Part shown: positions 15,819-25,109 of the stretch, one piece after another
Layout: every line of letters begins with the position of its first letter
How positions within the stretch are numbered: the stretch's first letter is position 1
Assembly (NCBI RefSeq): GCF_900018785.1
Contig: NZ_FCOY01000004.1
Coordinates: forward strand, 62,001-126,000
Length of the DNA stretch: 64,000 nucleotides
Reading direction: 5' to 3'
From: Xanthomonas massiliensis
GTDB lineage: Bacteria > Pseudomonadota > Gammaproteobacteria > Xanthomonadales > Xanthomonadaceae
Notes under the pieces: model-generated
Database searches by the model: none
The model's input: only the letters and a program-made list of their open reading frames with translations
Told to the model about the DNA's origin: nothing
Translations under genes and position numbers: made by a program

Positions 15819-16255
15819 TGGCATCTCCCGGAGGGTTCGCGGGTGCCGGAACGGCGGGCCCGCGTCTGCTGTACATGGGGACGGCCCGGCACGCGCGCAA
15901 GGCGGGCCGCCTGGCCGCGGCAGTGTGCGACGCCCCCGCCGGCGTTGCAAGCCGCCCGGCCGGACGGACGCCGTTTCCACGCGTTCACCGTGGCGCGCTA
16001 CACTTTGTAAATCTGCGAAGCGGGCATGCCCGCTTCCGGACCGCATGGCGCCGGCCTGGATCTCCTTCCCGTGCGCCGTTTTCCGGCACGATCGCGCGAT
16101 GTCCGGTCCTTGGGGCCGGGGCGGCCCTGGCGCCGCCCCGGTATCCCGACGCCGGCCGTTCGCGCGCATCCAGCGCCCATGACCGGCCGGAAGCCCCGGC
16201 TCCGGCGCACGCATGCCCCCCGCAGCCGTGCGCCCCCTGACAAGATTATGAATTG
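15819..16255. promoter_or_regulatory. Divergent trxA/rhlB region with 20-bp palindrome
   Basis: A gene-free stretch of 437 bp between two divergent genes. GAAGCGGGCATGCCCGCTTC at 16017-16036 is a perfect 20-bp palindrome next to an AT-richer CACTTTGTAAATCTG segment (16001-16015) that could hold a promoter. I see no small gene here. The palindrome could be an operator or a hairpin. Confidence 0.4.
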
Positions 16256-18046
16256 ATGAGCGACAAACCGCTGACCGACGTCACCTTCTCCGCCTTCGAC
16301 CTGGACCCGACCCTGCAGGCCGGCCTGGAAGGCGCGGGTTTCACCCGCTGTACCCCCATCCAGGCCCTGACCCTGCCGTTCGCGCTGAAGGGCCGCGATG
16401 TCGCCGGCCAGGCGCAGACCGGCACCGGCAAGACCCTGGCCTTCCTGGTGGCGGTGATCAACCGCCTGCTGACCCGCCCGGCGCTGGCCGAGCGCAAGCC
16501 CGAGGACCCGCGCGCGCTGATCCTGGCGCCGACCCGCGAGCTGGCCATCCAGATCCACAAGGACGCGATGAAGTTCGCCTCCGACCTGGGCCTGCGCTTC
16601 GCGCTGGTCTACGGCGGCGTGGACTACGACAAGCAGCGCGAGCAGCTGCAGGCCGGCGCCGACGTGATCATCGCCACCCCCGGCCGGCTGATCGACTACG
16701 TCAAACAGCACAAGGTGGTGTCGCTGCACGCTTGCGAGATGTGCGTGCTGGACGAGGCCGACCGCATGTTCGACCTGGGCTTCATCAAGGACATCCGCTT
16801 CCTGCTGCGGCGCATGCCCGAGCGCACCACCCGCCAGACCCTGCTGTTCTCGGCCACCCTCAGCCATCGCGTGCTGGAGCTGGCCTACGAGCACATGAAC
16901 GACCCGGAAAAGCTGGTGGTGGAGACCGAGCACGTCACCGCCGACCGCGTGCGCCAGCGCGTCTACTTCCCGGCCAACGAGGAGAAGATCCCGCTGCTGC
17001 TGGGCTTGCTCTCGCGCAGCGAGGGAGCGCGCACGATGGTGTTCGTCAACACCAAGGCGTGGGTGGAGAAGGTGGCGCGCGCGCTGGACCGGGCCGGCTA
17101 CCGGGTGGGCGTGCTTTCCGGCGACGTGCCGCAGAAGAAGCGCGAGAGCCTGCTGGCGCGCTTCCAGAAGGGCCAGCTGGAAGTGCTGGTGGCCACCGAC
17201 GTGGCCGCGCGCGGCCTGCACATCGACGGCATCAAGTACGTCTACAACTACGACCTGCCGTTCGACGCCGAGGACTACGTGCACCGCATCGGCCGCACCG
17301 CGCGTCTGGGCGAGGAGGGCGATGCGATCAGCTTCGCCTGCGAGCTGTACGCGATGAGCCTGCCGGACATCGAGCAGTACATCGGCATGAAGATCCCGGT
17401 CGAGACCGTCACCCGGGAGCTGCTGACCGCGCTGCCGCGGCCCGAGCGCGCCGCGCCGGCGGCCGGCGAGGAGGACGACGCCGAGGGCGAGAGCATCGGC
17501 GAGATCTTCCGCGAGGTGCGCGAGCAGAAGGCGGCCGAGGGCCAGCGCCGTGGCGGCCGCGATGGCCGGCCCGCACGCGGACCGCGCCGCGAGGGCGAGG
17601 GCGAGCCGCGCCGGCGGCGTGCGCCGCACGCGGGCGTGGAGGGTGCTCCGGCGGCCACGGCTGCCGCCGCGTCCGATGCAACCCCGGTTGCAGCGCCGGA
17701 TGTGACCGAGAACGCGGCCGCCCCGGGCGTGCCTGCCGCGGCCGTCGCCGCGGAATCCGGCGAAGGCAAGGCGCCGCGCAAGCGCCGCCGTCGCCGCAAG
17801 GGCCGTCCGGTCGATGCCGCGCCCGGCTCGGCGCCGACCGCCGGCGAAGCCGCGGCCGCCCCGGCGACTGCCGTCGCCGGCGAGCGGGGCCGCGACCGTC
17901 ACGCGCCGCGCCCGGCGGGCAACAAGGCCGCGCCGCTGGCTGCGCACAAGCCGGTGCAGGTGGTGGCCAAGCCGGCCGGCGTGCGCGGCGAATCGTTCCT
18001 CACCCGGCTGGGCCGGCGCCTGCGTTCGCTGGTGTCCGGTTCCTGA
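16256..18046 (+). CDS. rhlB: ATP-dependent RNA helicase RhlB
   Basis: DEAD-box helicase, in the known family a component of the RNA degradosome that unwinds structured mRNA. Motifs in order: [16 protein letters not shown] (Q motif), AQTGTGKT (I), PTRELAIQ (Ia), DEADRMFD (II), SATLSHR (III, SAT) and [10 protein letters not shown] (VI). The catalytic core ends near residue 400. About 195 further residues are Arg/Ala/Gly-rich and disordered, with a basic [14 protein letters not shown] patch for RNA or protein contacts. A TTG lies directly before the ATG at 16256, and the ATG is preferred. It ends 51 nt before ftsE. Confidence 0.95.
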   Translation: MSDKPLTDVTFSAFDLDPTLQAGLEGAGFTRCTPIQALTLPFALKGRDVAGQAQTGTGKTLAFLVAVINRLLTRPALAERKPEDPRALILAPTRELAIQIHKDAMKFASDLGLRFALVYGGVDYDKQREQLQAGADVIIATPGRLIDYVKQHKVVSLHACEMCVLDEADRMFDLGFIKDIRFLLRRMPERTTRQTLLFSATLSHRVLELAYEHMNDPEKLVVETEHVTADRVRQRVYFPANEEKIPLLLGLLSRSEGARTMVFVNTKAWVEKVARALDRAGYRVGVLSGDVPQKKRESLLARFQKGQLEVLVATDVAARGLHIDGIKYVYNYDLPFDAEDYVHRIGRTARLGEEGDAISFACELYAMSLPDIEQYIGMKIPVETVTRELLTALPRPERAAPAAGEEDDAEGESIGEIFREVREQKAAEGQRRGGRDGRPARGPRREGEGEPRRRRAPHAGVEGAPAATAAAASDATPVAAPDVTENAAAPGVPAAAVAAESGEGKAPRKRRRRRKGRPVDAAPGSAPTAGEAAAAPATAVAGERGRDRHAPRPAGNKAAPLAAHKPVQVVAKPAGVRGESFLTRLGRRLRSLVSGS

Positions 18047-18097
18047 CCTGCGCGCCGCCCCGGCCCCCTCGGGGCGGCGCTCCGGCATAATCGCCGG

Positions 18098-18784
18098 ATG
18101 AATGTCCTGCGCTTCGACAACGTCAGCAAGCAGTACGCCGGTGGCCGCGAGGCGCTGGTCGACGTCAGCTTCGAGGTCGCCCCCGGCGAGATGCTGTTCG
18201 TCACCGGCCATTCCGGGGCCGGCAAGAGCACGCTGCTCCGGCTCATCCACCTGAGCGAGCGTCCCAGCCGCGGTGCGGTGCTGTTCGGCGAACGCAACCT
18301 GCTGAAGGTGCGCGGCGGCAAGGTCGCCCTGCACCGGCGCCAGGTCGGGGTGGTCTACCAGGACCACCGCCTGCTGGCCGACCGCAGCGTGGCCGACAAC
18401 GTCGCCCTGCCGCTGATCCTGCGCGGAACCCGGCGCGCGGAGACCGGCAAGCGCGTGCGCTCGGCGCTGGAACGGGTCGGCCTGGCCGAGCGCGGGCAGG
18501 CGCTGCCGCAGCAGCTCTCGGCCGGCGAGCAGCAGCGCGTGGGCATCGCCCGCGCCATCGTCGCCGAACCGCCGCTGCTGGTGGCCGACGAGCCGACCGG
18601 CAATCTCGACCCGACCCTGGCCGAGGAGATCATGGCCCTGTTCGCCGAACTGCCCGGGCGCGGTACCAGCGTGGTGGTGGTGAGTCACGACCTGGCACTG
18701 ATCAAGCGCATGCGCCGGCGCGTGCTGGTGCTCGACCACGGCCGGCTGGTGGACGACATCTCGCCCCAGGACCTGGCCGAATGA
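18098..18784 (+). CDS. ftsE: Cell-division ABC transporter ATPase FtsE
   Basis: Cytoplasmic ATPase of the FtsEX complex, which controls periplasmic amidase activation at the septum. It has 228 residues with Walker A GHSGAGKST, the signature LSAGEQQRVGIARAI, Walker B LLVADEPTGNLDP and the H-loop VVVVSHD. The first residues (MNVLRFDNVSKQYAGG) match FtsE. The stop overlaps the ftsX start by 4 nt (ATGA), so the pair is translationally coupled. Confidence 0.97.
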   Translation: MNVLRFDNVSKQYAGGREALVDVSFEVAPGEMLFVTGHSGAGKSTLLRLIHLSERPSRGAVLFGERNLLKVRGGKVALHRRQVGVVYQDHRLLADRSVADNVALPLILRGTRRAETGKRVRSALERVGLAERGQALPQQLSAGEQQRVGIARAIVAEPPLLVADEPTGNLDPTLAEEIMALFAELPGRGTSVVVVSHDLALIKRMRRRVLVLDHGRLVDDISPQDLAE

Positions 18785-19722
18785 ACAAGCCTGCCTCGAC
18801 TTCTCCCGCGCGCGTGGTGGTGTGGTGGAACCACCACCTGCACAGCATCGCCCTGGCCCTGGGCCGGGCGCTGCAGCGGCCGTGGTCGACCGCACTGACC
18901 GTGCTGGTGATGGCCATCGCCCTGGCGTTGCCGCTGGGCATGTCCGCGGCGCTGGCCAACCTGCGCCATTTCACCGGCGACGTGCAGGCCTCGCGCGACA
19001 TCAACGTATTCCTCAAGCCCGAGGTGGCTGCCGCGCCGGCGCAGGCCCTGGCCGTGCAGCTGCGCGACCGGGCCGACGTGGCCGGGGTGCAGCTGCGCAC
19101 GCCCGAGCAGGGCCTGCAGGAGCTGCGCGCCAGCGCCGGGCTGGACGCGGCCATCGATGCGCTCGGCGAGAACCCGCTGCCCACGCTGCTGATCGTCACG
19201 CCCGCGGCGGCGGCCGACGACGCGCGCCTGGCGCAGGCGCTGGGCGAGCTGCCGCAGGTCGACCAGGTGCAGCACGACGCGCTGTGGCGCCGGCGCCTGG
19301 ACGGCTGGCTCGGCCTGGGGGTACGGCTGGTGCAGGTGCTGGGCGTGCTGCTGGTGGCCGGGGCGGTGCTGGTGGTCGGCAATACCGTGCGCCTGGACAT
19401 CCAGTCGCGGCGCGAGGAGATCGGCGTGCTGCAGCTGCTCGGCGCCAGCGACGGCTTCATCCGCCGGCCGTTCGTCTATCTAGGCGCCTGGTACGGGCTG
19501 GTGGCCGGCGCGCTGGCGCTGGTGCTGGTGGCCGGTGCCGGGCTGGCGCTGCGCATGCCGTTGGCGGCGCTCAGCGAGAGCTACGGCAGCCGCTTCGCCC
19601 TGCAGGGCCTGGATCCGCTGCAGTGCCTGGCGGTGCTGGCCGGCACCACGGTGCTGGGCTGGCTGGGCGCCTGGCTGGTGACCGGCCATTTCCTGCGCCA
19701 GTCCCGTCCCACGGAGATCTGA
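18781..19722 (+). CDS. ftsX: Cell-division membrane protein FtsX
   Basis: Membrane partner of FtsE, with four expected transmembrane segments and a large periplasmic loop. The 313-residue sequence shows the first membrane helix near residues 38-60 (ALTVLVMAIALALPLGM), a periplasmic domain to about 175, and three helices in the C-terminal FtsX/MacB-type permease domain (VLGVLLVAGAVLVVGNTV onward). The conserved stretch RREEIGVLQLLGASDGFI is present. It overlaps ftsE by 4 nt and is followed after 2 nt by the response-regulator gene. Confidence 0.96.
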   Translation: MNKPASTSPARVVVWWNHHLHSIALALGRALQRPWSTALTVLVMAIALALPLGMSAALANLRHFTGDVQASRDINVFLKPEVAAAPAQALAVQLRDRADVAGVQLRTPEQGLQELRASAGLDAAIDALGENPLPTLLIVTPAAAADDARLAQALGELPQVDQVQHDALWRRRLDGWLGLGVRLVQVLGVLLVAGAVLVVGNTVRLDIQSRREEIGVLQLLGASDGFIRRPFVYLGAWYGLVAGALALVLVAGAGLALRMPLAALSESYGSRFALQGLDPLQCLAVLAGTTVLGWLGAWLVTGHFLRQSRPTEI

Positions 19723-19724
19723 GC

Positions 19725-20573
19725 ATGCATCCGCACACCGACGCGTCCGCCCCGATCCACGCCATCGGCGACCATCCCCGGGTGATGGTGGTTGACGGCT
19801 CGCGCCTGGTGCGCAAGCTGATCGGCGATGTCCTGCAGCGCCAGCTGCCGGGCGTGGAAGTGGTCGGCTGCGCCGGCGTGGAGGAGGCCCGGCGCACGCT
19901 GCTGGCCGGGCCGGTGGACCTGGTGACCACCGCCCTGACCCTGGACGACGGCGACGGCCTGGCCCTGGCCAAGCTGGTGCGCGAGAGCCCCGGCCAGGCC
20001 TACGTACCGGTGATCGTGGTCTCCGGCGACGCCCAGCAGCACCTGGTGGAACGACGCTTCACCGAGTACGTCACCGACTACTTCGACAAGTCGCTCGGCC
20101 ACGAGGCGCTGGCCGCGTTCGTGCGCGGCTACGTGCAGCCCGAGCCGATCCCCGGCGCGCGCGTGCTCTACATCGAGGACAGCCGCGTGGTCGCCGAGGC
20201 CACCCGGCGCATGCTCGAGCGCCAGCGGCTGGAGGTGGTGCACGTGGCCAGCGCCGAGGAGGCCTTCGCCCTGCTCACCGCCGAATCGCTGGGCAAGGTG
20301 GCGCCGCTGGACCTGGTGCTCACCGACGTCACCCTCAAGGGCGAGCTGAGCGGGCGCGACGTGGTCCAGCGCATCCGCGTGGACTTCGACTACGGCAAGC
20401 GCCGCCTGCCGGTGCTGGTGATGACCGGCGACAGCAACCCGCACAACCAGTCCGAACTGCTGCGCGCCGGTGCCAACGACCTGGTGCTCAAACCGATCGA
20501 GGAGCGCCTGCTGGCGACCAAGGTGCTGTTCCAGCTGCGCCTGGCGCGGCTGCACGCGCCGGAGGCGGCATGA
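19725..20573 (+). CDS. Response regulator with two receiver domains, first one degenerate
   Basis: A 282-residue stand-alone response regulator without an output domain. The second receiver (about residues 145-270) is complete: acidic pair E151-D152 in LYIEDSRV, phosphoacceptor D201 in [10 protein letters not shown], and the lysine in LVLKPIEE. The first receiver (about 19-135) has the acidic pair reduced to VVDG and alanine (A70 in DLVTTAL) at the phosphoacceptor position, while the lysine (FDKS) remains. It therefore cannot be phosphorylated in the usual way and is likely a pseudo-receiver for protein contact. It starts 2 nt after ftsX and overlaps ung by 4 nt. The partner kinase is not visible in the window. 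Confidence 0.85.
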   Translation: MHPHTDASAPIHAIGDHPRVMVVDGSRLVRKLIGDVLQRQLPGVEVVGCAGVEEARRTLLAGPVDLVTTALTLDDGDGLALAKLVRESPGQAYVPVIVVSGDAQQHLVERRFTEYVTDYFDKSLGHEALAAFVRGYVQPEPIPGARVLYIEDSRVVAEATRRMLERQRLEVVHVASAEEAFALLTAESLGKVAPLDLVLTDVTLKGELSGRDVVQRIRVDFDYGKRRLPVLVMTGDSNPHNQSELLRAGANDLVLKPIEERLLATKVLFQLRLARLHAPEAA

Positions 20574-21310
20574 ACGCCGGGCTCGAGCGGGTGCGCCTGG
20601 AACCGTCGTGGAAGGCGCGGGTCGGGGACTGGCTGTTGCGCCCGGAAATGCGGGAGCTGGCCGTGTTCCTGCGCCAGCGCCGCGATGCCGGGGTGCGCAT
20701 CTTCCCGCCGGCCCGCAAGATCTTCGCCGCCTTCGATGCGACCCCGTTCGAGGCGGTCAAGGTGGTGATCCTGGGCCAGGATCCGTACCACGGCTACGGC
20801 CAGGCGCACGGGCTGTGCTTCTCGGTGCTGCCCGGGGTGCCGGTGCCGCCCTCGCTGGTCAACATCTTCAAGGAGATCCAGGACGAGCTGGGGATCGCCC
20901 CGCCCGACCACGGCTGCCTGTTGCCGTGGGCGCGGCGCGGCGTGCTGCTGCTCAACGCGGTGCTGACGGTGGAGGAGGGCCGTGCGGGCAGCCACCAGGG
21001 CAAGGGCTGGGAGGGCTTCACCGACCATGTCATCCGCACCCTGTCGGCCGAGCGCGAGGGGCTGGTGTTCCTGCTGTGGGGCAGCTACGCCCAGGCCAAG
21101 GGCCGGGTCATCGACACGCGCCGCCACAAGGTGCTCAAGGCCCCGCATCCCTCGCCGCTGTCGGCCTACCGCGGGTTCTTCGGCTGCGGCCACTTCGCCG
21201 CCGCCAACGAATACCTGCAGCGCCGCGGGCAGGCGCCGGTGGACTGGTCGCTGCCGCCGCGGGCGCAGGTCGAGGCCATGCTCCACGACGGCGGTCCGGG
21301 CGACGGCTGA
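20570..21310 (+). CDS. ung: Uracil-DNA glycosylase, family 1
   Basis: Removes uracil from DNA, starting base-excision repair. The 246-residue protein has the catalytic motif [18 protein letters not shown] (aspartate of the GQDPY water-activating loop) and the DNA-intercalating leucine-loop motif [14 protein letters not shown]. The proline-rich clamp [10 protein letters not shown] is also present. It starts inside the stop region of the response-regulator gene (ATGA overlap), an unusual operon partner. Intact. Confidence 0.96.
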   Translation: MNAGLERVRLEPSWKARVGDWLLRPEMRELAVFLRQRRDAGVRIFPPARKIFAAFDATPFEAVKVVILGQDPYHGYGQAHGLCFSVLPGVPVPPSLVNIFKEIQDELGIAPPDHGCLLPWARRGVLLLNAVLTVEEGRAGSHQGKGWEGFTDHVIRTLSAEREGLVFLLWGSYAQAKGRVIDTRRHKVLKAPHPSPLSAYRGFFGCGHFAAANEYLQRRGQAPVDWSLPPRAQVEAMLHDGGPGDG

Positions 21311-21471
21311 AGCCGTTTCCGCCGGTTCAGCCAGCGCCCGCGGAGGGTGCTAGGCTCGGGTTCCGGTCGGGTATGGCTGCAGGACGGCCCGGCCGGCGTT
21401 CCATCGTTGGAATTCAGGAACTTTTTCCTGTACCGAGCAGTCCAATAAGTCGACTGCTAAGATGAGATCCC

Positions 21472-22347
<876 letters not shown>

Positions 22348-22371
22348 TGCCGCCACCCGCGTCGCGATGCA

Positions 22372-22401
22372 GCAAGGACCCGGCCTCGGCCGGGTCCTTG
22401 C
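22372..22401. terminator. Terminator between rpoH and ndh
   Basis: GCAAGGACCCGG and CCGGGTCCTTGC form a 12-bp perfect stem with a 6-nt loop, 24 nt after the rpoH stop and downstream of the convergent ndh gene. There is little T-run on either side, so termination may be Rho-assisted. Confidence 0.7.
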
Positions 22402-22530
22402 GTATGCGGCCCGGGAAACGCCGCGGATGCGGCCGGCCAGTCCTGGCCACCCGCGGTGCCGTCGGCAGCGCGACCGCGCCTGATGAAGCGAACCGCCCCA
22501 GTGCCGGGCAGGCCGGCACCGGGGGCAGGG

Positions 22531-23835
22531 TCAGGGCGAGGGCGGCAATCCGGTCTCGTCGCCCGGTCTGGCCGCGGCCTCGTGCGGCTGGCCGAAGATG
22601 ATCCGCGCGGCGCGCTGGTAGCTCCAGTAGGCCAGCGCCCAGTTGACCAGCACCACGAAGCGGTTGCGGAAGCCGATCAGGAAGTAGACGTGCGCAGCCA
22701 GCCAGAACCACCATGCCGGCAGCCCGGACAGCTTGAGCCGGCCGAGGTGCACGATCGCCGCCATGCGGCCGATGGTGGCCAGGTTGCCGTGGTCGCGGTA
22801 GCGGAACGGCACCGTGGCGGTATCGCCGCCGAGGCGGCGGCGCAGCACCGCGGCAACGTGCCGGCCCATCTGCTTGGCGGCCGGCGCCACGCCGGGGACC
22901 GGCCTGCCGTCGGCCTGCGCGATCGCGGCCAGGTCGCCGGCGACGAACACCTCCGGGTGGCCGGGCACGCTCAGGTCCGGGGCGACCTGCACGCGGCCGG
23001 CCCGGTCCAGCGGTACGCCCAGGCTGCGGCCCAGCGGCGAGGCCGCCACGCCGGCCGCCCAGATCACGGTGCGCGCCGGCACGAAGTCCGGACCCAGCCG
23101 ATAGCCCCGTTCGTTGATCTCGGTGACCGGCATGCCGGTCACCACCTCCACGCCCAGCTTCTCCAGCTGCTTGCGGGCCTTGGCGGTGAGATCGTCGGGA
23201 AAGCTCGGCAGCACCCGCGGGCCGGCCTCGATCAGGCGCACGCGCGCGTGGCGCGGGTCGATGTGGCGGAACTCGTTGTTCAGGGTGTGGCGGGCGATCT
23301 CGGCGAGGGTGCCGGCCAGTTCGACGCCGGTGGGACCACCGCCGACGATGGCGAAATCCAGCCACGCCCGGCGCGCGGCCGGATCGGTCTCCATCTCGGC
23401 GCGTTCGAACGCCATCAGCAGCTTGCGGCGGATGTTCAGCGCGTTGCCCAGGGTCTTCAGCCCCGGCGCCGCGCGTGCCCATTCGTCGTGGCCGAAATAG
23501 GCGTGGGTGGCGCCGGAGGCGACCAGCAGGTAGTCGTAGTCCAGGCGCCGGCCGTCGGCCAGTTGCAGCTGGCGCTGCGCCGGTGCGACGTGCTCGACCT
23601 CGCCGAGCCAGACCTCGACATTGCGCTGGTCGCGCAGGATGTGGCGCAGCGGCGCGGCGATGTCCGGCGCCGACAGGCCGGCGGTGGCGACCTGGTAGAG
23701 CAGCGGCTGGAACAGGTGGTGGTTGCGCCGGTCGATCAGGGTGATGCGCAGCGGCGCGTCGGCCAGGGCGCGGGTGGCCCATAGACCGGCGAAGCCGCCA
23801 CCGACGACGATCAGGTGGGGGAGCGGGGTTTGCAT
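22531..23835 (-). CDS. ndh: Type II NADH dehydrogenase (NDH-2)
   Basis: Single-subunit, non-proton-pumping flavoprotein that passes electrons from NADH to quinone at the membrane. The 434-residue protein starts MQTPLPHLIVVGGGFAGLWA (FAD dinucleotide fold), has a second Rossmann motif IVGGGPTGVELAGTLAE for NADH, and a C-terminal membrane-associated segment (AWWFWLAAHVYFLIGFRNR). An in-frame extension upstream (to 23889) lacks similarity, so the ATG at 23835 is chosen. Its 5' side faces the 144-bp repeat array, so the promoter lies in or before the array. Confidence 0.93.
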   Translation of the reverse strand: MQTPLPHLIVVGGGFAGLWATRALADAPLRITLIDRRNHHLFQPLLYQVATAGLSAPDIAAPLRHILRDQRNVEVWLGEVEHVAPAQRQLQLADGRRLDYDYLLVASGATHAYFGHDEWARAAPGLKTLGNALNIRRKLLMAFERAEMETDPAARRAWLDFAIVGGGPTGVELAGTLAEIARHTLNNEFRHIDPRHARVRLIEAGPRVLPSFPDDLTAKARKQLEKLGVEVVTGMPVTEINERGYRLGPDFVPARTVIWAAGVAASPLGRSLGVPLDRAGRVQVAPDLSVPGHPEVFVAGDLAAIAQADGRPVPGVAPAAKQMGRHVAAVLRRRLGGDTATVPFRYRDHGNLATIGRMAAIVHLGRLKLSGLPAWWFWLAAHVYFLIGFRNRFVVLVNWALAYWSYQRAARIIFGQPHEAAARPGDETGLPPSP

Positions 23836-23989
23836 CGGCAATGTGGAAGCGAGGGGAGTGGCGGCCGGCGACGCGTCGCCGGCCGCCACTCCATGCTAGC
23901 GCACGGGACGGGCGGCGGCCGGCCCCGATCCCGCCTGCCGGTCGCATGACCGCGGCGAGGTGCAACAGGGCTGCGATTGCGCTGATGCA

Positions 23990-24620
23990 TGGGTCTTCGC
24001 ACGTCCTGGGGCGACAGCCGGATGGGCGCCGCCGATGCGGGGAACGGCTGCTGGAGGGAATGCGAACGCGATCCTGCCCGCGGGCGCATGCCGGCAGCGG
24101 GTGGCTGCGCGGCGGGACCGGCGCAAGGCGCTCCCGCGTCCCGGTGCCGGCAACCAGGTTGGTGCCGTTGGCGCGGGGAACGGCTGCCGGAGGAAACGCG
24201 AACGTAGTCCTGCCCGCGGACGCTTGTCGGCAGCGGGGCGGAACCTGGCTGCGCGGCGGGACCGGCGCAAGGCGCTCCCGCGTCCCGGTGCCGGCAACCA
24301 GGTTGGTGCCGTTGGCGCGGGGAACGGCTGCCGGAGGGAACGCGAACGTAGTCCTGCCCGCGGACGCTTGTCGACAGCGGGGCGGAATCTGGCTGCGCGG
24401 CGGGGCCGACGCAAGGCGCTTCCGTGTCCCGCCGCGGGCAAGCAGGTTGGCGTCGCTGGCACGGGGAACGGCTGCCGGAGGGAACGCGAACGCGAGCCTG
24501 CTCGCGGGCGCCTGCCGGCAGCGGGGCGGAACCTGGCTGCGCGGCGGGACCGGCGCAAGGCGCTCCCGCGTCCCGGTGCCGGCAACCAGGTTGGTGCCGC
24601 TGGCGCAGGGGAGGGATGGC
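23990..24620. repeat. Tandem array of 144-bp repeats between priA and ndh
   Basis: About four direct repeats with an exact 144-bp period. The marker CTGCGCGGCGGG(A/G)C occurs at 24105, 24249, 24393 and 24537, and GGAACGGCTG(C/T)(C/T)GGAG recurs at the same spacing. Divergence is highest in the first, partial unit. Because 144 is a multiple of three and the DNA is GC-rich, several frames stay open through the array, but none has a convincing start or ends before running antisense through priA. I therefore treat it as non-coding. The rest of the 1.27-kb gap (24621-25074) shows nothing recognisable. Confidence 0.8.
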
Positions 24621-25074
24621 TGCTGCGATCCGGCCCCTGGCTCGTGGCGGTCGAAGCGGAGGGAGCTGCGCGACGCTGGACCAGGCGGCGGGTCCTGCGT
24701 GCTCCGGGCAGGGTGGCCGGCGGGCTGCCGACGCGCCAGGGTAGCGGCCCCGCTGCCCGGCCAGCGCATGGTAGCCGCCCCTCGCCCCTCGTGCCCGTCC
24801 GACACGCCGTCGAGCCGGCGGCACACGGACTCGCCCATCTACGCATGCAGGGAGTCGGCAGCGGCCTGCAGGGTGGCCCGCAAGCCAAGCGCGGCGCACA
24901 CGCTGCTTGCGCTTTCGCCCGGTGTCGCCGACGCAGGGGACTGTCCGCGACAGGGTCCCGCGGCAGGCACCCGCCGGCGACGGAGCGAGGCGGTACCGGC
25001 GATGCTTGGCGGCATCGCGCTCCCCGCATGTGCGTCGGGCGCAGGCGGCGGCCGCCCTTCGGCCCGGTTGCGCG

Positions 25075-25103
25075 GCCGAGGCAGGCGTCGTGGCTGCCTC
25101 GGC
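25075..25103 (-). terminator. Hairpin downstream of priA
   Basis: GCCGAGGCAG and CTGCCTCGGC form a perfect 10-bp stem with a 9-nt loop beginning 6 nt after the priA stop (25110). No T-run follows, so it is a probable but not classic terminator. Confidence 0.55.
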
Positions 25104-25109
25104 GTCGCC

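Noticed and set aside
15480-16214. Long N-terminal extension of thioredoxin
   Set aside because: Extension lacks thioredoxin similarity; GTG at 15818 has proper ribosome-binding spacing.
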